A stretch of 64,000 nucleotides of DNA from Kineothrix sp. IPX-CK (GCF_039134705.1 NZ_CP146256.1:434001-498000); one strand, 5' to 3'. Positions 44,313 to 53,886 are shown, counted from the stretch's first letter. Program-made: numbers and translations. The notes: generated by a model from the letters alone, not told the origin.

Positions 44313-45095
44313 ATGAAAAAGGTAAAAACAAAGGTTCTGTCACAGACGAAAATAGCTGATGACATTTACGATATGTGGATAGAGAGCGATTTGGCATCCG
44401 GAGCAAAGGCAGGGCAGTTTATTTGCATATATCCACACAGTGAGAGCACCCTTCTCCCCAGACCAATAAGCATCTGCGAATCGGATAGGGAAGGGAACAG
44501 ACTTAGGATCGTCTATCGCGTAGTAGGCAAAGGAACGGAAGAATTATCCCTTTATCATACGGGCAGAAATATTAAAATATTGGGAAATCTGGGAAACGGC
44601 TTTCCTCTTTCGAAAGCAGCAGGAAAACGGGTGGTTCTGATGGGCGGAGGTATTGGAATCCCCCCCATGTTACAGCTTGCCAAGGACCTGAAAAGCGAAG
44701 GAAAGGCCAGAGAGATAATGGTAATCGCAGGTTATAGGAACGGACAGCTCTTTCTGAAAAGTGATATGGAGGAATATGCGCCGGTATATGCGGCGACTGA
44801 GGACGGCAGCGCCGGAACAAAGGGAAACGTGCTGGACGCAGTGTCGGCTCTGAGCATTCGCCCCGAGGTCATCATGGCCTGCGGCCCGATGCCTATGCTG
44901 CGGGCGATAAAAAAGTATGCGGAGATGGAAGGGATAGAGGCTTACATTTCACTGGAGGAGCGGATGGCCTGCGGAGTCGGCGCGTGCCTAGGCTGTGTCT
45001 GCCGGACGAAAGAAAGGGACAAACATTCCCATGTTAATAATGCGAGAATCTGTACGGACGGTCCCGTATTCGATGCGCGGGATGTGGAAATCTGA
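44313..45095 (+). CDS. pyrK: Dihydroorotate dehydrogenase B electron-transfer subunit
   Basis: A 260-residue flavoprotein subunit. The FAD domain contains RPISICESD (about 50-58), followed by an NAD-binding domain with GGGIGIPPM. The [2Fe-2S] ligands are C220, C225, C228 and probably C247. It passes electrons from PyrD's FMN through the iron-sulfur centre and FAD to NAD. The gene is 25 nt upstream of pyrD. Confidence 0.95.
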   Translation: MKKVKTKVLSQTKIADDIYDMWIESDLASGAKAGQFICIYPHSESTLLPRPISICESDREGNRLRIVYRVVGKGTEELSLYHTGRNIKILGNLGNGFPLSKAAGKRVVLMGGGIGIPPMLQLAKDLKSEGKAREIMVIAGYRNGQLFLKSDMEEYAPVYAATEDGSAGTKGNVLDAVSALSIRPEVIMACGPMPMLRAIKKYAEMEGIEAYISLEERMACGVGACLGCVCRTKERDKHSHVNNARICTDGPVFDARDVEI

Positions 45096-45120
45096 CAGGG
45101 AAAGCCAAGGAGGACATTGA

Positions 45121-46023
45121 ATGAATACAAAAGTAACGATAGCGGGCGTCGAGTTCAAGAATCCGGTAATGACGGCATCAGGGACCTTCGGTTCGGGCAT
45201 GGAATATGCACAGTTCGTAGATTTGAACCGGTTGGGTGCCGTGGTGACCAAAGGTGTGGCCAATGTTCCTTGGGAAGGGAATCCTACTCCCCGGATAGCG
45301 GAGACCTACGGAGGGATGCTGAACGCCATTGGCCTGCAGAACCCGGGAGTGGAGGTATTCCTGCAAAGGGACGTTCCTTTTTTGAAAAAATATGATACGA
45401 AAATCGTCGTGAATGTCTGCGGAAAAACGGTAGAGGACTATTTGGAAGTAGTAGAACGCCTTGGGGATTCTGAGGTAGATATGCTTGAGATCAATGTTTC
45501 CTGCCCCAATGTGAAGGAAGGCGCGATTGCTTTCGGGCAGAAGGCGGACTGCCTCTATGATATCACGTCCCAGATCAAGAAAAAGGCAAAGCAGCCGGTG
45601 GTTATGAAGCTTAGCCCCAACGTGACGGATATAACGGAAATGGCAAAAGCTGCAGAGGCTGCGGGAGCGGATGCGCTTTCCCTGATCAATACGATTACCG
45701 GGATGAAAATTGATATCCATAAAAGAACCTTTGCTCTTGCCAATAAAACCGGCGGACTTTCCGGCCCTGCCATCAAGCCGGTGGCGGTGCGCATGGTCTA
45801 CCAGGCCTCTCACGCGGTGCAAATCCCGATCATCGGTATGGGAGGAATCGCAGATGCGGAGGATGCCATTGAATTTCTCCTGGCGGGAGCGACGGCGGTG
45901 GCGGTGGGGGCAATGAACTTCGTGAATCCGTATGCGACGGAGGAGACGGTAGAAGGCATCGAAGAATATATGAGAAAATATCGGATTGAGGATATCAATT
46001 CTTTGATTGGCAGTGTGGAATAG
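45121..46023 (+). CDS. pyrD: Dihydroorotate dehydrogenase B, catalytic subunit
   Basis: A 300-residue class 1B enzyme. The N-terminus KNPVMTASGTFGSGMEYA, LEINVSCPNVKEG (about 122-134, with the catalytic Cys region), and C-terminal GMGGIADAEDAIEF phosphate loop (about 239-252) are typical. FMN-dependent oxidation of dihydroorotate to orotate, working with PyrK. An AGGAGG-like site precedes ATG 45121. A strong terminator closes the pyrC-pyrK-pyrD transcript; pyrB, pyrE and pyrF are not in the window. Confidence 0.96.
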   Translation: MNTKVTIAGVEFKNPVMTASGTFGSGMEYAQFVDLNRLGAVVTKGVANVPWEGNPTPRIAETYGGMLNAIGLQNPGVEVFLQRDVPFLKKYDTKIVVNVCGKTVEDYLEVVERLGDSEVDMLEINVSCPNVKEGAIAFGQKADCLYDITSQIKKKAKQPVVMKLSPNVTDITEMAKAAEAAGADALSLINTITGMKIDIHKRTFALANKTGGLSGPAIKPVAVRMVYQASHAVQIPIIGMGGIADAEDAIEFLLAGATAVAVGAMNFVNPYATEETVEGIEEYMRKYRIEDINSLIGSVE

Positions 46024-46046
46024 CCGAAATTAATAAAGAATAAATA

Positions 46047-46089
46047 ATCAGGAGGAACCTATTGATAATATAGGCTTCTCCTGATTTTT
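46047..46089 (+). terminator. Rho-independent terminator of the pyr operon
   Basis: ATCAGGAG (46047-46054) pairs with CTCCTGAT (46078-46085), with inner CCTAT/ATAGG, then five T residues. The T-run also starts the left arm of an adjacent hairpin (46085-46122). Confidence 0.9.
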
Positions 46090-46091
46090 AT

Positions 46092-46147
46092 GTAATAGGT
46101 AAGTGCCCCTGTTACATAAAAATGGATGCGCAGCTACGTGTGCGGAG
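46092..46147 (+). repeat. Intergenic repeat D, copy 2 (apparent empty site for element A)
   Basis: GTAATAGGTAAGTGCCCCTG (46092-46111) and a 24-nt block (46124-46147) match copy 1 at 17 of 20 and 23 of 24 positions. Here the GTAATAGG motif is uninterrupted, whereas element A lies between two versions of that motif at copy 1. The left part folds into a 15-bp hairpin (46085-46122). Confidence 0.72.
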
Positions 46148-46272
46148 CACACTTTTGTTCTTAGCAATTTTTAGATGAATCCGGGCAACTTTTGCATAGA
46201 ATGGCGATTTTTGGAATGTTATATTGAATTTAAGGAATTCTAAATCTATTACGGGGCGAAAGGACGGGAGTT

Positions 46273-48354
46273 ATGAAGAAAAAGTGGATAGCAAAGAACG
46301 CAGGGAAGAAAAAAGGAATTGCGGCATCACTTATGAAAGCCTTCTGCATACCGGTCATCCTCATTATTTTATTGGGAGCGGTATCATACCGTACTGCTTC
46401 CAACGTTGTGACAGAAAAATATGAGGAGTCTGCGCAAGCGACGATGACGGCAATGGATCTGTATCTGACCCTGGTATGCGATACGACAAAATCAAAAATG
46501 ACGGAAATGCTCATGGATAAAAACCTTCAGGATTATTATTCCAAGTATTACGAGCATAATACATCCGAGGGCATACAGGCATATAACAATCTGTTGCTGA
46601 GCATGAGTGTTTCTCAGGTAACATTGAAACATATGGGAGACTATTTTATTTTTGCGGAAAAGGGGAAGTGCGTGATCAGCACTACTCAGTCCAGACTTTT
46701 ACCGGATAATGCTTATGAGGAATTCATGAAGACGGAGCCTGTAAAGGTTTTTGCGGATGGCAAGACGGCAAATACATGGATTGGTTACCATGATTATATT
46801 GACGAACAGCTTGGATATCAAAGAGAGAAGTATGCGTGTTCCTATGTGACCAGATTTGCGGATAAGACAGGTGTGATTGTAGCGGATATCAGCAAGGATT
46901 TCATGGAACAAGCGCTGGGCACTATGAATTTCGGGGAAGGAAGCATTAAAGGAATCATAACGCCTGACGGCAGGGAAATACTTGTGAAGGAAACGTGGAA
47001 AGAGGGAAAGATGGATACGGAGCCGCTGCCCGACGGCGAGAAGATATTTGCAGATTATACGGCTGCCGGCGCTGAGGGGCAGCAAAGCAGCTTTGTGGAG
47101 TATCATGAGGAAAAGTATCTGTTTACATATTCTGATATCGGCGAGACGGGAATGAAGGTATGCGCTTTGATTCCAATGGAACGCATTGTCAGTGAAGTGT
47201 CACATATCCGTACGGTTACAGTTGCCTTCGTCGCCATCGCCGTTATTGTGGCACTGACTTTGGGAATCGGTATATCCACGGGTATCGGTAAGGAGATAAA
47301 GAACATCAGGCGATTCCTTGAGAAGATGTCGGGGGGAGATTTTACCCAGTCGGTTTCCACCAGAAGAAAAGACGAGTTTCATACACTTGCGGACTCTATC
47401 AACCATATGGGCGGATGTGTTCGTGAGCTGATTGGAGAACTGACCGGTTTTGAAGAAGAAGTAGCAATGTCGGTAAGGAAGGTCAATGAGACTTCGGATA
47501 TAGTGGTGACAGCGATTCAGGATATAGCGGCAACCATGGATGAGGTATCGGCGGGAGCTTCTTCCCAGGCAGAAGATACGGAACATTGTATGGTACAGAT
47601 GTCCGAATTTACCGAGCAGATCCAGAGCATATGCGAGAATACCGAGCATATGAGTCAAAATGCAGATGAGGTTATGGGGTCGCTGACCGAGGGCAGGCAG
47701 AAAATAAATAACTTAAACGAGAAATCAAATGATACGATAGATGTAACAAAAGAATTGGTGGAAAATATACTGAGGGTACGGAACCAGTCGGAAAATATAG
47801 GCGGCATAGTGAATACCATAAATGAAATAGCCGCACAGACGAATCTGCTGTCGCTGAATGCGTCTATAGAAGCGGCCCGTGCAGGTATGCAGGGAAAAGG
47901 CTTTGCAGTGGTCGCAGAGGAAATACGAAAGCTGGCAGATCAGTCTATGGCAGCCGGAAATGAAATAAAGAATATCATAGATCAAACGGATAAGATGACG
48001 GCTGAAGCTACCAGATCGGCGGAAAAGGCAGAAGGTATCGTAAATATACAGAAGGTATCGTTAGAAGAAACGAATCATATATTTGCCCGGATGGAAGGCT
48101 GTATCGGAGAGCTGCTGAGAGGATTCCAGATTGTATTGGAAGATTTGGAGAGCATGGGAGGCAGCAGAGATCAGATGGTGAAATCCATAACAAGCATATC
48201 GGCATTTTCGGAACAGGTGGCGGCATCTACCCAGGCAGTTACAGGGACTATTAAGAATCAGAGAGAAGTATTGAATCAATTGGCGGAAAGATCAGAACGC
48301 CTGCAGGGAAAATCAGAGGAAATGAGCGGTCTGATGGGCCGGTTTAAGGTTTAG
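46273..48354 (+). CDS. Methyl-accepting chemotaxis protein with large extracellular sensor
   Basis: A 693-residue receptor: basic N-terminus, transmembrane helix 1 (about 20-40), a Cache-like extracellular domain (about 45-305), helix 2 (about 316-340), HAMP (about 341-395) and signalling domain. The conserved tip is [19 protein letters not shown] (near 520-538). Ligand unknown; Cache domains usually bind small organic molecules. GGGAG precedes ATG 46273. Monocistronic; the next gene begins after a structured leader. Confidence 0.95.
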   Translation: MKKKWIAKNAGKKKGIAASLMKAFCIPVILIILLGAVSYRTASNVVTEKYEESAQATMTAMDLYLTLVCDTTKSKMTEMLMDKNLQDYYSKYYEHNTSEGIQAYNNLLLSMSVSQVTLKHMGDYFIFAEKGKCVISTTQSRLLPDNAYEEFMKTEPVKVFADGKTANTWIGYHDYIDEQLGYQREKYACSYVTRFADKTGVIVADISKDFMEQALGTMNFGEGSIKGIITPDGREILVKETWKEGKMDTEPLPDGEKIFADYTAAGAEGQQSSFVEYHEEKYLFTYSDIGETGMKVCALIPMERIVSEVSHIRTVTVAFVAIAVIVALTLGIGISTGIGKEIKNIRRFLEKMSGGDFTQSVSTRRKDEFHTLADSINHMGGCVRELIGELTGFEEEVAMSVRKVNETSDIVVTAIQDIAATMDEVSAGASSQAEDTEHCMVQMSEFTEQIQSICENTEHMSQNADEVMGSLTEGRQKINNLNEKSNDTIDVTKELVENILRVRNQSENIGGIVNTINEIAAQTNLLSLNASIEAARAGMQGKGFAVVAEEIRKLADQSMAAGNEIKNIIDQTDKMTAEATRSAEKAEGIVNIQKVSLEETNHIFARMEGCIGELLRGFQIVLEDLESMGGSRDQMVKSITSISAFSEQVAASTQAVTGTIKNQREVLNQLAERSERLQGKSEEMSGLMGRFKV

Positions 48355-48394
48355 AAATACCGGGCGGAAGCAATAAAAATAACCGGAATAAATG

Positions 48395-48470
48395 ACCTCC
48401 GTACGTAATACAATTACTATAAGTAAACTTTATCAAAGTTTGATAATGGTAATCGAAGCGATACGGAGGT
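48395..48470 (+). promoter_or_regulatory. Leader hairpin hiding the ribosome-binding site of the SipL-like gene
   Basis: ACCTCCGTA (48395-48403) is the exact complement of TACGGAGGT (48462-48470), which contains the ribosome-binding site. Inside, ATTAC pairs with GTAAT, and TTATCAAA-g-TTTGATAA (48430-48446) forms the tip. If the transcript includes the left arm, translation from GTG 48477 should be low unless the stem opens. Confidence 0.65.
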
Positions 48471-48476
48471 ATTTTT

Positions 48477-50039
48477 GTGGAGTTAGTAAGGAAAAATATA
48501 CATATGGACCGCATCAAGGGTCAGGCAGCCACACAGATTACGTTAGAAGACGACGTTAATATCTCAGATTCCAAACCGGATGTGAGCAAGCTGATTTATG
48601 ATAGAGGAAGCGTGTGTTTGGATGAGGTAAAGGCGACGGAGGACCATGTGACGGTAAAAGGAAAGCTGAACTTCGCGGTAATGTACCTGCCTGAGGGGGA
48701 CAATATGATACCGTGCTGTATGGAAGGTTGTATTCCTTTTGAAGAGCAGATATATATGGATGGAGTTCAGAGCGGAGACAGTGTGAAAGTGAAATGGGAT
48801 CTGGAGGATATGACCATCGGGCTTATCAATTCCAGAAAGCTGAGCGTTCAGGCACTCGTTTCCTTTAAGTTTCTTTCGGAGGCAATGTGCGATGAAGAGA
48901 CTGCGGTGGATCTGTATCACGAGGAGCCGGTGGAATATAGGAAGAAACCTCTCGAAATTATGCAAATGACCGTGAAAAAAAGAGATATTTTCCGTATCAA
49001 GGAAGAGTTGGAACTGCCTCAGAACTATCCGAATATTTTCCAGATCATATGGCAGGGTATCGATGTGGACAATGTAGAGTTCCGGGCAGGAGAGGGAAAG
49101 CTCTCGGTACAAGGTGACCTTCACGCATTTTTCTTATATGAGGGAGAGGGAGAAGAAAATCCGGTCAGGGCATTTGCGACCACGGTACCCTTCAACGGTA
49201 TGATAGAGTGCAGCGGATGCGAAGAGGGAATGATCGGAGATGTGGAATATTCCATAGGTCATATAGAAGTGGAAATACGCCCCGATTTCGACGGCGAGCA
49301 AAGAATATTAGGTGTGGAAGTCGTTCTTGATTTGGACATCGATATCTATGAGGAAACCAGACTGGATATTCTTTCCGGCATTTACGGCGTAGTAAAGGAA
49401 GTTGAGGCGGTAACCAGACCGGCGCAGTTCAAGGGATTTCTGGGAAGACCTGCAGGTAAGGTCAAGGTGAGCGACAGAATGAAGCTCCAGGGATCAGATA
49501 CGCATATGCTCCAGCTTCTCCACAGCGATGCACAGGCCAGGATAGAGAACAAAGAAATCGTGGAAAACGGCATTCAGGTCAAGGGAGTTTTAAACGTACA
49601 AACGTTGTATTTGAGCAGCGACAGCAAGATACCTTACGGCTTTGTGAAGGGAGTATTCCCCTTCAGCCATGTACTGGAGGTGCCGGGCATTAATGAAAAC
49701 TCTTCTTATAAAGTAAATGCGGGAATAGAACAGCTGTCAGTTGCTATGGTAGACAGCGATGAGGTGGACATTAAGGCAGTGGTTTCGTTTAAGGGAATCG
49801 CCTTCGACCAAAAGACGGAGGATATTGTGACGGACGTTGCCGTCTCGGAGCTGAATATGGATAAACTTAACGAACTTCCCAGTATTGTAATCTATGTGGC
49901 GAAGGAAGGCGACAGTCTTTGGGATGTAGGCAAGAGGTATTATGTGCCGATTTCCCAGATTAAGGAAACCAACGAAATGGCCACGGACGATATTAAGGCG
50001 GGAGATAAGCTGCTCATTGTAAAGGGGATTTCAAAATAG
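48477..50039 (+). CDS. SipL-like spore coat morphogenesis protein (DUF3794 + LysM)
   Basis: A 520-residue protein with several SPOCS/DUF3794 repeats (about 20-150, 165-300 and 330-450) and a C-terminal LysM domain (about 468-517, YVAKEGDSLWDVGKRYY). This architecture is that of Clostridioides difficile SipL, which binds SpoIVA through LysM and is needed for coat assembly around the forespore. The GTG start is set by GGAGGT 6 nt upstream. That site is inside a long hairpin. It is followed by a bidirectional terminator. Function by homology; spoIVA is not in the window. Confidence 0.85.
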   Translation: MELVRKNIHMDRIKGQAATQITLEDDVNISDSKPDVSKLIYDRGSVCLDEVKATEDHVTVKGKLNFAVMYLPEGDNMIPCCMEGCIPFEEQIYMDGVQSGDSVKVKWDLEDMTIGLINSRKLSVQALVSFKFLSEAMCDEETAVDLYHEEPVEYRKKPLEIMQMTVKKRDIFRIKEELELPQNYPNIFQIIWQGIDVDNVEFRAGEGKLSVQGDLHAFFLYEGEGEENPVRAFATTVPFNGMIECSGCEEGMIGDVEYSIGHIEVEIRPDFDGEQRILGVEVVLDLDIDIYEETRLDILSGIYGVVKEVEAVTRPAQFKGFLGRPAGKVKVSDRMKLQGSDTHMLQLLHSDAQARIENKEIVENGIQVKGVLNVQTLYLSSDSKIPYGFVKGVFPFSHVLEVPGINENSSYKVNAGIEQLSVAMVDSDEVDIKAVVSFKGIAFDQKTEDIVTDVAVSELNMDKLNELPSIVIYVAKEGDSLWDVGKRYYVPISQIKETNEMATDDIKAGDKLLIVKGISK

Positions 50040-50052
50040 AAGATAAAATTAG

Positions 50053-50090
50053 AAAAGGGAAAGAACGTTTTATATGCTTTCCCTTTTTTT
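50053..50090. terminator. Bidirectional rho-independent terminator
   Basis: AAAAGGGAAAG (50053-50063) pairs with CTTTCCCTTTT (50077-50087), 13-nt loop, T-run to 50090. The A-rich left edge serves the minus strand. It separates the SipL-like gene from the convergent unknown gene. Confidence 0.9.
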
Positions 50091-50106
50091 GTTGACTATT
50101 TAGTTT

Positions 50107-50697
50107 TTAAGCGTTTGCAGCCTCTGCCAGCTTATCGAATTTGTCCATTACAGCCTGATAAGTTTTCTGACTGATATCAGGAAGCTTGTCTCCCCATGTC
50201 TTCGTAGCCTGCTCAAAGCCTTTTTTGAAGGCATCTCTCATAGCTTCTATTTTGTCGGGATCGCCCCCGGTCAAAGCTGTTGCGAAATCTATGATGCGGC
50301 CGGAGGTCTGCTCCACGCTCCAATAGCCATCTTCGGCGATGTCGGCCTGCGCCTGTGCCTTCGTTGCAGCGTCTACGGTGAAATCGCCGCTTGCGAGAAA
50401 ACTCCAAATGCTGTCCGTTTTTCCCAGGGTCTTGCCCTGATTAACGATTATCTGCTCTACAAGGCTCTTAAACTGTGCGGTGCGGGCATCTGCATCCGCT
50501 TTTAGTTTGGTAATAAGTGCGGTATCCTGTTTATAAGTCTTTTTGGATGCCGTCTCCGTAGCTGCGGAAGATTCATAAATTACGCCGCTTGTATTTTCTT
50601 CTTTTACAGATTCCGCATCGCTGCTCTTTTTGGCTGAACTATATGTACCATAAGCATCCGCGGTGCTCATACCGCTTGTAATTCCATTTACGCCCAT
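50107..50697 (-). CDS. Conserved protein of unknown function, helical, Lachnospiraceae type
   Basis: A 196-residue protein from ATG 50697 (GGAGGG 8 nt upstream). No signal peptide or membrane helix. The N-terminus is Ser/Ala/Thr-rich and probably disordered (about 1-55). The C-terminal half is helical and contains AQADIAEDGYWSVEQTS (near 118-134) and ATKTWGDKLPDISQKTY (near 165-181), phrases that recur in uncharacterised clostridial proteins as far as can be recalled. The start resembles flagellar or secreted small proteins beginning MxVNGI, but no functional assignment is justified. Monocistronic, with a terminator downstream. Confidence 0.75.
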   Translation of the reverse strand: MGVNGITSGMSTADAYGTYSSAKKSSDAESVKEENTSGVIYESSAATETASKKTYKQDTALITKLKADADARTAQFKSLVEQIIVNQGKTLGKTDSIWSFLASGDFTVDAATKAQAQADIAEDGYWSVEQTSGRIIDFATALTGGDPDKIEAMRDAFKKGFEQATKTWGDKLPDISQKTYQAVMDKFDKLAEAANA

Positions 50698-50815
50698 CTC
50701 TAAACCCTCCTTGGTCATATGCGTTGTCATTAAGTGATGTATAGTCCGACTAGAAATATTTTCCTAGTTTTGCAATATATATCGTCAGTTTATAGTTATT
50801 TAATTAGTGCTCACA

Positions 50816-50844
50816 TTGATTTTTCCTCTTATATTGTATATAAT
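50816..50844 (+). promoter_or_regulatory. Sigma-A promoter of ispE
   Basis: TTGATT (50816-50821), 17-nt spacer, TATAAT (50839-50844), about 40 nt before ATG 50886. Confidence 0.8.
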
Positions 50845-50885
50845 TAAGTACATTAAATGTATACAAAATGCAAACGGGGTACAAT

Positions 50886-51758
50886 ATGGATAAGATAACG
50901 AGGAAAGCCTATGCCAAAATTAATCTGGGTCTGGATGTGCTAAGGCGAAGAGAGGATGGTTATCATGAAGTGAGGATGATCATGCAGTCGGTGGGTCTGT
51001 ACGATACACTGACCTTCACGAGGCACGAGGAAGCGGGCATAGCGGTCGTTACGGATAAAGAGGAGCTTCCGGGAGATGAGAGCAATTTGATTTATAAGGC
51101 GGCAAAGCTTCTTACAGATACATATGGTATCCGGCAGGGCGTTCACATCGCGCTTGAGAAACGGATTCCCATGGCGGCGGGGATGGCCGGCGGCAGCACC
51201 GACGCAGCCGCAGTTTTCCATGGAATGAACGAGATGTTCTCCTTAGGTCTGTCCATAGAAGAAATGTGCGTGCTGGCGGTGAGAATAGGGGCGGATGTTC
51301 CGTACTGTATAAAGGGAGGAACGGCATTAGCGGAAGGGATCGGAGAGATTCTTTCGGATTTGCCCGGTATGCCTGACTGCTTTTTGCTGATTGCTAAGCC
51401 GGACATCGACGTATCCACCAAATTCGTTTATGAGAATTTACATGCGGATTGTTTGGAGTATCATCCGGATATTGACGGTATGATACGTGTTCTTAGCAGT
51501 AAAGAGCTGGGGAGCGTGGCGGCAAAACTTGGCAACGTGCTGGAAACAGTAACGGTGAAAAAATATCCTCAAGTGGAGGAAATCAAGGATTTTATGAAGG
51601 CGCAGGGGGCGCTGAACGCATTGATGAGCGGCAGCGGACCTACGGTATTCGGAATATACGATTCCAAAGAACGGGCGCATGAGGCGCAGGGGGCGCTGGA
51701 GCGGGCAGGGCTGGCAAAGCAGGTATTTGTCACTGTTCCGGTAAATACGGGAAGATAA
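50886..51758 (+). CDS. ispE: 4-diphosphocytidyl-2-C-methyl-D-erythritol kinase
   Basis: A 290-residue GHMP kinase. Signatures: AYAKINLGLDVLRRREDGYHEV at the N-terminus (quoted in parts: AYAKINLGLDV, then DGYHEV), and the ATP loop PMAAGMAGGSTDAAAV (about 96-111). A C-terminal GSGPTVFGIY motif completes the fold. It phosphorylates CDP-methylerythritol in the non-mevalonate isoprenoid pathway. ATG 50886 is preferred over ATG 50868 because it begins right before the conserved domain; the ribosome-binding site is weak either way. A good promoter lies upstream. The GntR gene follows after 99 nt. Confidence 0.95.
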   Translation: MDKITRKAYAKINLGLDVLRRREDGYHEVRMIMQSVGLYDTLTFTRHEEAGIAVVTDKEELPGDESNLIYKAAKLLTDTYGIRQGVHIALEKRIPMAAGMAGGSTDAAAVFHGMNEMFSLGLSIEEMCVLAVRIGADVPYCIKGGTALAEGIGEILSDLPGMPDCFLLIAKPDIDVSTKFVYENLHADCLEYHPDIDGMIRVLSSKELGSVAAKLGNVLETVTVKKYPQVEEIKDFMKAQGALNALMSGSGPTVFGIYDSKERAHEAQGALERAGLAKQVFVTVPVNTGR

Positions 51759-51857
51759 AAGTTATTATTCAGCCTTTAGATTTCTAATAACAAAACAAAT
51801 TTTATTTAAAAGACTGGACATGAGATGACGGGGTTAGTATGAAAGGTATGGTATTGT

Positions 51858-52541
51858 ATGAGCGATAATTTTCAGGTAAATATGGATGAATTCCTGCCGC
51901 TTAGAGACGTGGTGTTCAACACGCTTAGAAAGGCGATTCTTACCGGAGAGCTGAAGCCGGGGGAGCGGCTGATGGAGATTCACCTCGCCAATAAGCTTGG
52001 TGTCAGCAGGACTCCGATAAGGGAGGCGATCCGCAAGCTGGAGCTGGAGGGTCTGGTCACGATGATCCCCAGAAGAGGGGCTGAGGTGGCGCAGATCACG
52101 GAGAAGAGCTTGAAGGACGTTTTGGAGGTGCGCCGTGCGCTGGATGCGCTTTGCGCGGAGCTGGCATGTGAACGCATTACAGACGAGGAAATGGTGCATC
52201 TTAAGGAGGCCTGTGCGCAGTTCGAGAAAGCGACCAGACAAAAAGACGTGACGGTGATAGCCAAGGCGGATGTGGCTCTTCATGACATCATCGTGGCGGC
52301 CACCGGCAATCAGAGGCTGGTACAGCTTGTGAATAATCTGGCGGAGCAGATGTATCGTTACCGCTTTGAGTATATTAAGGATAAAAGCCAGCATGAAAAA
52401 CTGATAGAGGAGCATAGAATAATATACGAAAGCATCCTGAACAAGAACTGTGAGGCGGCAGCGAGAGCGGCAAAGCTTCATATAGACAATCAGGAGTCCT
52501 CCATTATCAAGCAGATACGGCTGGAGAACAAGCAGAAATAA
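51858..52541 (+). CDS. GntR-family regulator, FadR/FCD subfamily
   Basis: A 227-residue regulator. The winged helix (about 10-75) reads KPGERLMEIHLANKLGVSRT followed by PIREAIRKLELEGLV; the C-terminal FCD helical effector domain (about 85-215) has the metal-binding pattern of Asp and His residues (DVALHDIIV, EEHRIIYESI). Such regulators respond to small carboxylic acids or sugar acids; the effector here is unknown. Its place after ispE gives no clue to targets. AAAGGT precedes ATG 51858. Confidence 0.9.
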   Translation: MSDNFQVNMDEFLPLRDVVFNTLRKAILTGELKPGERLMEIHLANKLGVSRTPIREAIRKLELEGLVTMIPRRGAEVAQITEKSLKDVLEVRRALDALCAELACERITDEEMVHLKEACAQFEKATRQKDVTVIAKADVALHDIIVAATGNQRLVQLVNNLAEQMYRYRFEYIKDKSQHEKLIEEHRIIYESILNKNCEAAARAAKLHIDNQESSIIKQIRLENKQK

Positions 52542-52636
52542 GAGGACATATGGAATAAGGCCGGAAAAATGAGGGCAGACTTCTTTTAGTAAGGTTCCGC
52601 AAACGGACGAAGCGGAACGGAGTAAGGAGAAGCCTG

Positions 52637-53050
52637 ATGAAAAAAATATGGGAAACCGGTGTGATTCTATTTGCAGCTATGGGATTTTGGGGTATGATAT
52701 ATCCTGACTTGTGCTTTACCCAGGATGTATGCCGAGTCGTTTATGTAGATACATATGGTAATGTGCAGGATGCAGTGAAGGCAGAAGATGCAGGAAGTAT
52801 AGGGAATGCAGAAGATACAGAGGATTTGTCGGAGCAGGATATGTTTACCCAGCTTAGTAATGCCAAGCCGGGACAGATCCGGGTAAAAAGTGCATTTATA
52901 GATTATTTTTTCGGCAGCAGAGGGGAAGAGGCAAAAGATGATTCCGGGCAAGATGCCGATACGCCGAAGAACCTTAAGGAAACGGCGAGTATAACAGAAA
53001 GCAAAGGAAATGGCAATGACAGCAATAAAGGAAACAAAGGCTCTCAGTGA
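52637..53050 (+). CDS. Small membrane-anchored or secreted protein of unknown function
   Basis: A 137-residue protein. Residues 1-30 are hydrophobic with a basic start, resembling an uncleaved signal or anchor. The rest is polar and acidic (NVQDAVKAEDAG, EDTEDLSEQD), with a short ordered-looking segment IRVKSAFIDYFFGS near 86, and ends in a Gly/Asn/Ser/Lys tail. AAGGAGAAG precedes its ATG. Its 3' end overlaps the murI start by 35 nt in another frame, so it is probably co-translated with murI. No family is recognised. Confidence 0.65.
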   Translation: MKKIWETGVILFAAMGFWGMIYPDLCFTQDVCRVVYVDTYGNVQDAVKAEDAGSIGNAEDTEDLSEQDMFTQLSNAKPGQIRVKSAFIDYFFGSRGEEAKDDSGQDADTPKNLKETASITESKGNGNDSNKGNKGSQ

Positions 53051-53858
53051 GTTGCCCGTAGGTGTGTTCGACTCGGGCGTGGGAGGACTGACCGTAGCAC
53101 GGGAAATTATGCGCCAGATTCCCAATGAGAAAATAATATATTTCGGAGATACGGCAAGGGTACCTTACGGAAGCAAATCCAAAGAAACGATTACGAAATA
53201 CTCCAGACAAATTGTACATTTTCTGCAGGATCAGCAGGTCAAGGCGATCGTAATCGCCTGCAATACGGCCAGCGCTTATGCTCTGGATGAAATCGAAAAG
53301 GAAATCGATATACCTATGATCGGAGTGGTAAAGCCGGGAGCAAAGGTGGCTACGGAGGCCACGGGCAACGGCAGGATAGGCGTCATCGGAACGGAGGGTA
53401 CGGTAGGAAGCCATATTTACTCTACATATATCAATAAAATAAATCCTGACATTAAGGTGATAGGCAAGGCGTGTCCGTTGTTCGTTCCCCTTGTGGAAGA
53501 GGGACTTTGGCAGGATCCGGTAACGGACGAAATTGCGACGAGATATTTGAGCGAGCTCATCGACTGCGATATCGATACGCTTATTCTCGGTTGCACTCAT
53601 TATCCTCTGATTCGTTCCACCGTAGGAAAAATCATGGGAGAAAAAGTGACTTTAGTTAATCCGGCATATGAGACGGCGAGGGAGCTGAAGGAGCTGCTGG
53701 AAAGAGAAAATCTGTTAAATGAGAAGATTCCCGGCCTTGGAGACAACCGTTACCGCTTTTATGTGAGCGATATGGCTGATAAATTCAAGACCTTTGCTAA
53801 TTCTATTTTGGAATACGGTATATTGTCCGCCAAAACTATTAACATAGAGAACTATTAG
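53016..53858 (+). CDS. murI: Glutamate racemase
   Basis: A 280-residue cofactor-independent racemase. Catalytic cysteines are C82 (ACNTASAYAL) and C193 (LGCTHYPLI); the substrate loop VGVFDSGVGGLTV holds D19. It supplies D-glutamate for peptidoglycan. ATG 53016 is chosen because AAAGGA is 6 nt upstream; the ATG at 53010 abuts that site. It overlaps the upstream unknown gene. A structured leader of the DUF1934 gene begins soon after its stop. Confidence 0.96.
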   Translation: MTAIKETKALSELPVGVFDSGVGGLTVAREIMRQIPNEKIIYFGDTARVPYGSKSKETITKYSRQIVHFLQDQQVKAIVIACNTASAYALDEIEKEIDIPMIGVVKPGAKVATEATGNGRIGVIGTEGTVGSHIYSTYINKINPDIKVIGKACPLFVPLVEEGLWQDPVTDEIATRYLSELIDCDIDTLILGCTHYPLIRSTVGKIMGEKVTLVNPAYETARELKELLERENLLNEKIPGLGDNRYRFYVSDMADKFKTFANSILEYGILSAKTINIENY

Positions 53859-53886
53859 TCCGTAAAAGCGGATATGGGGTATAAGT

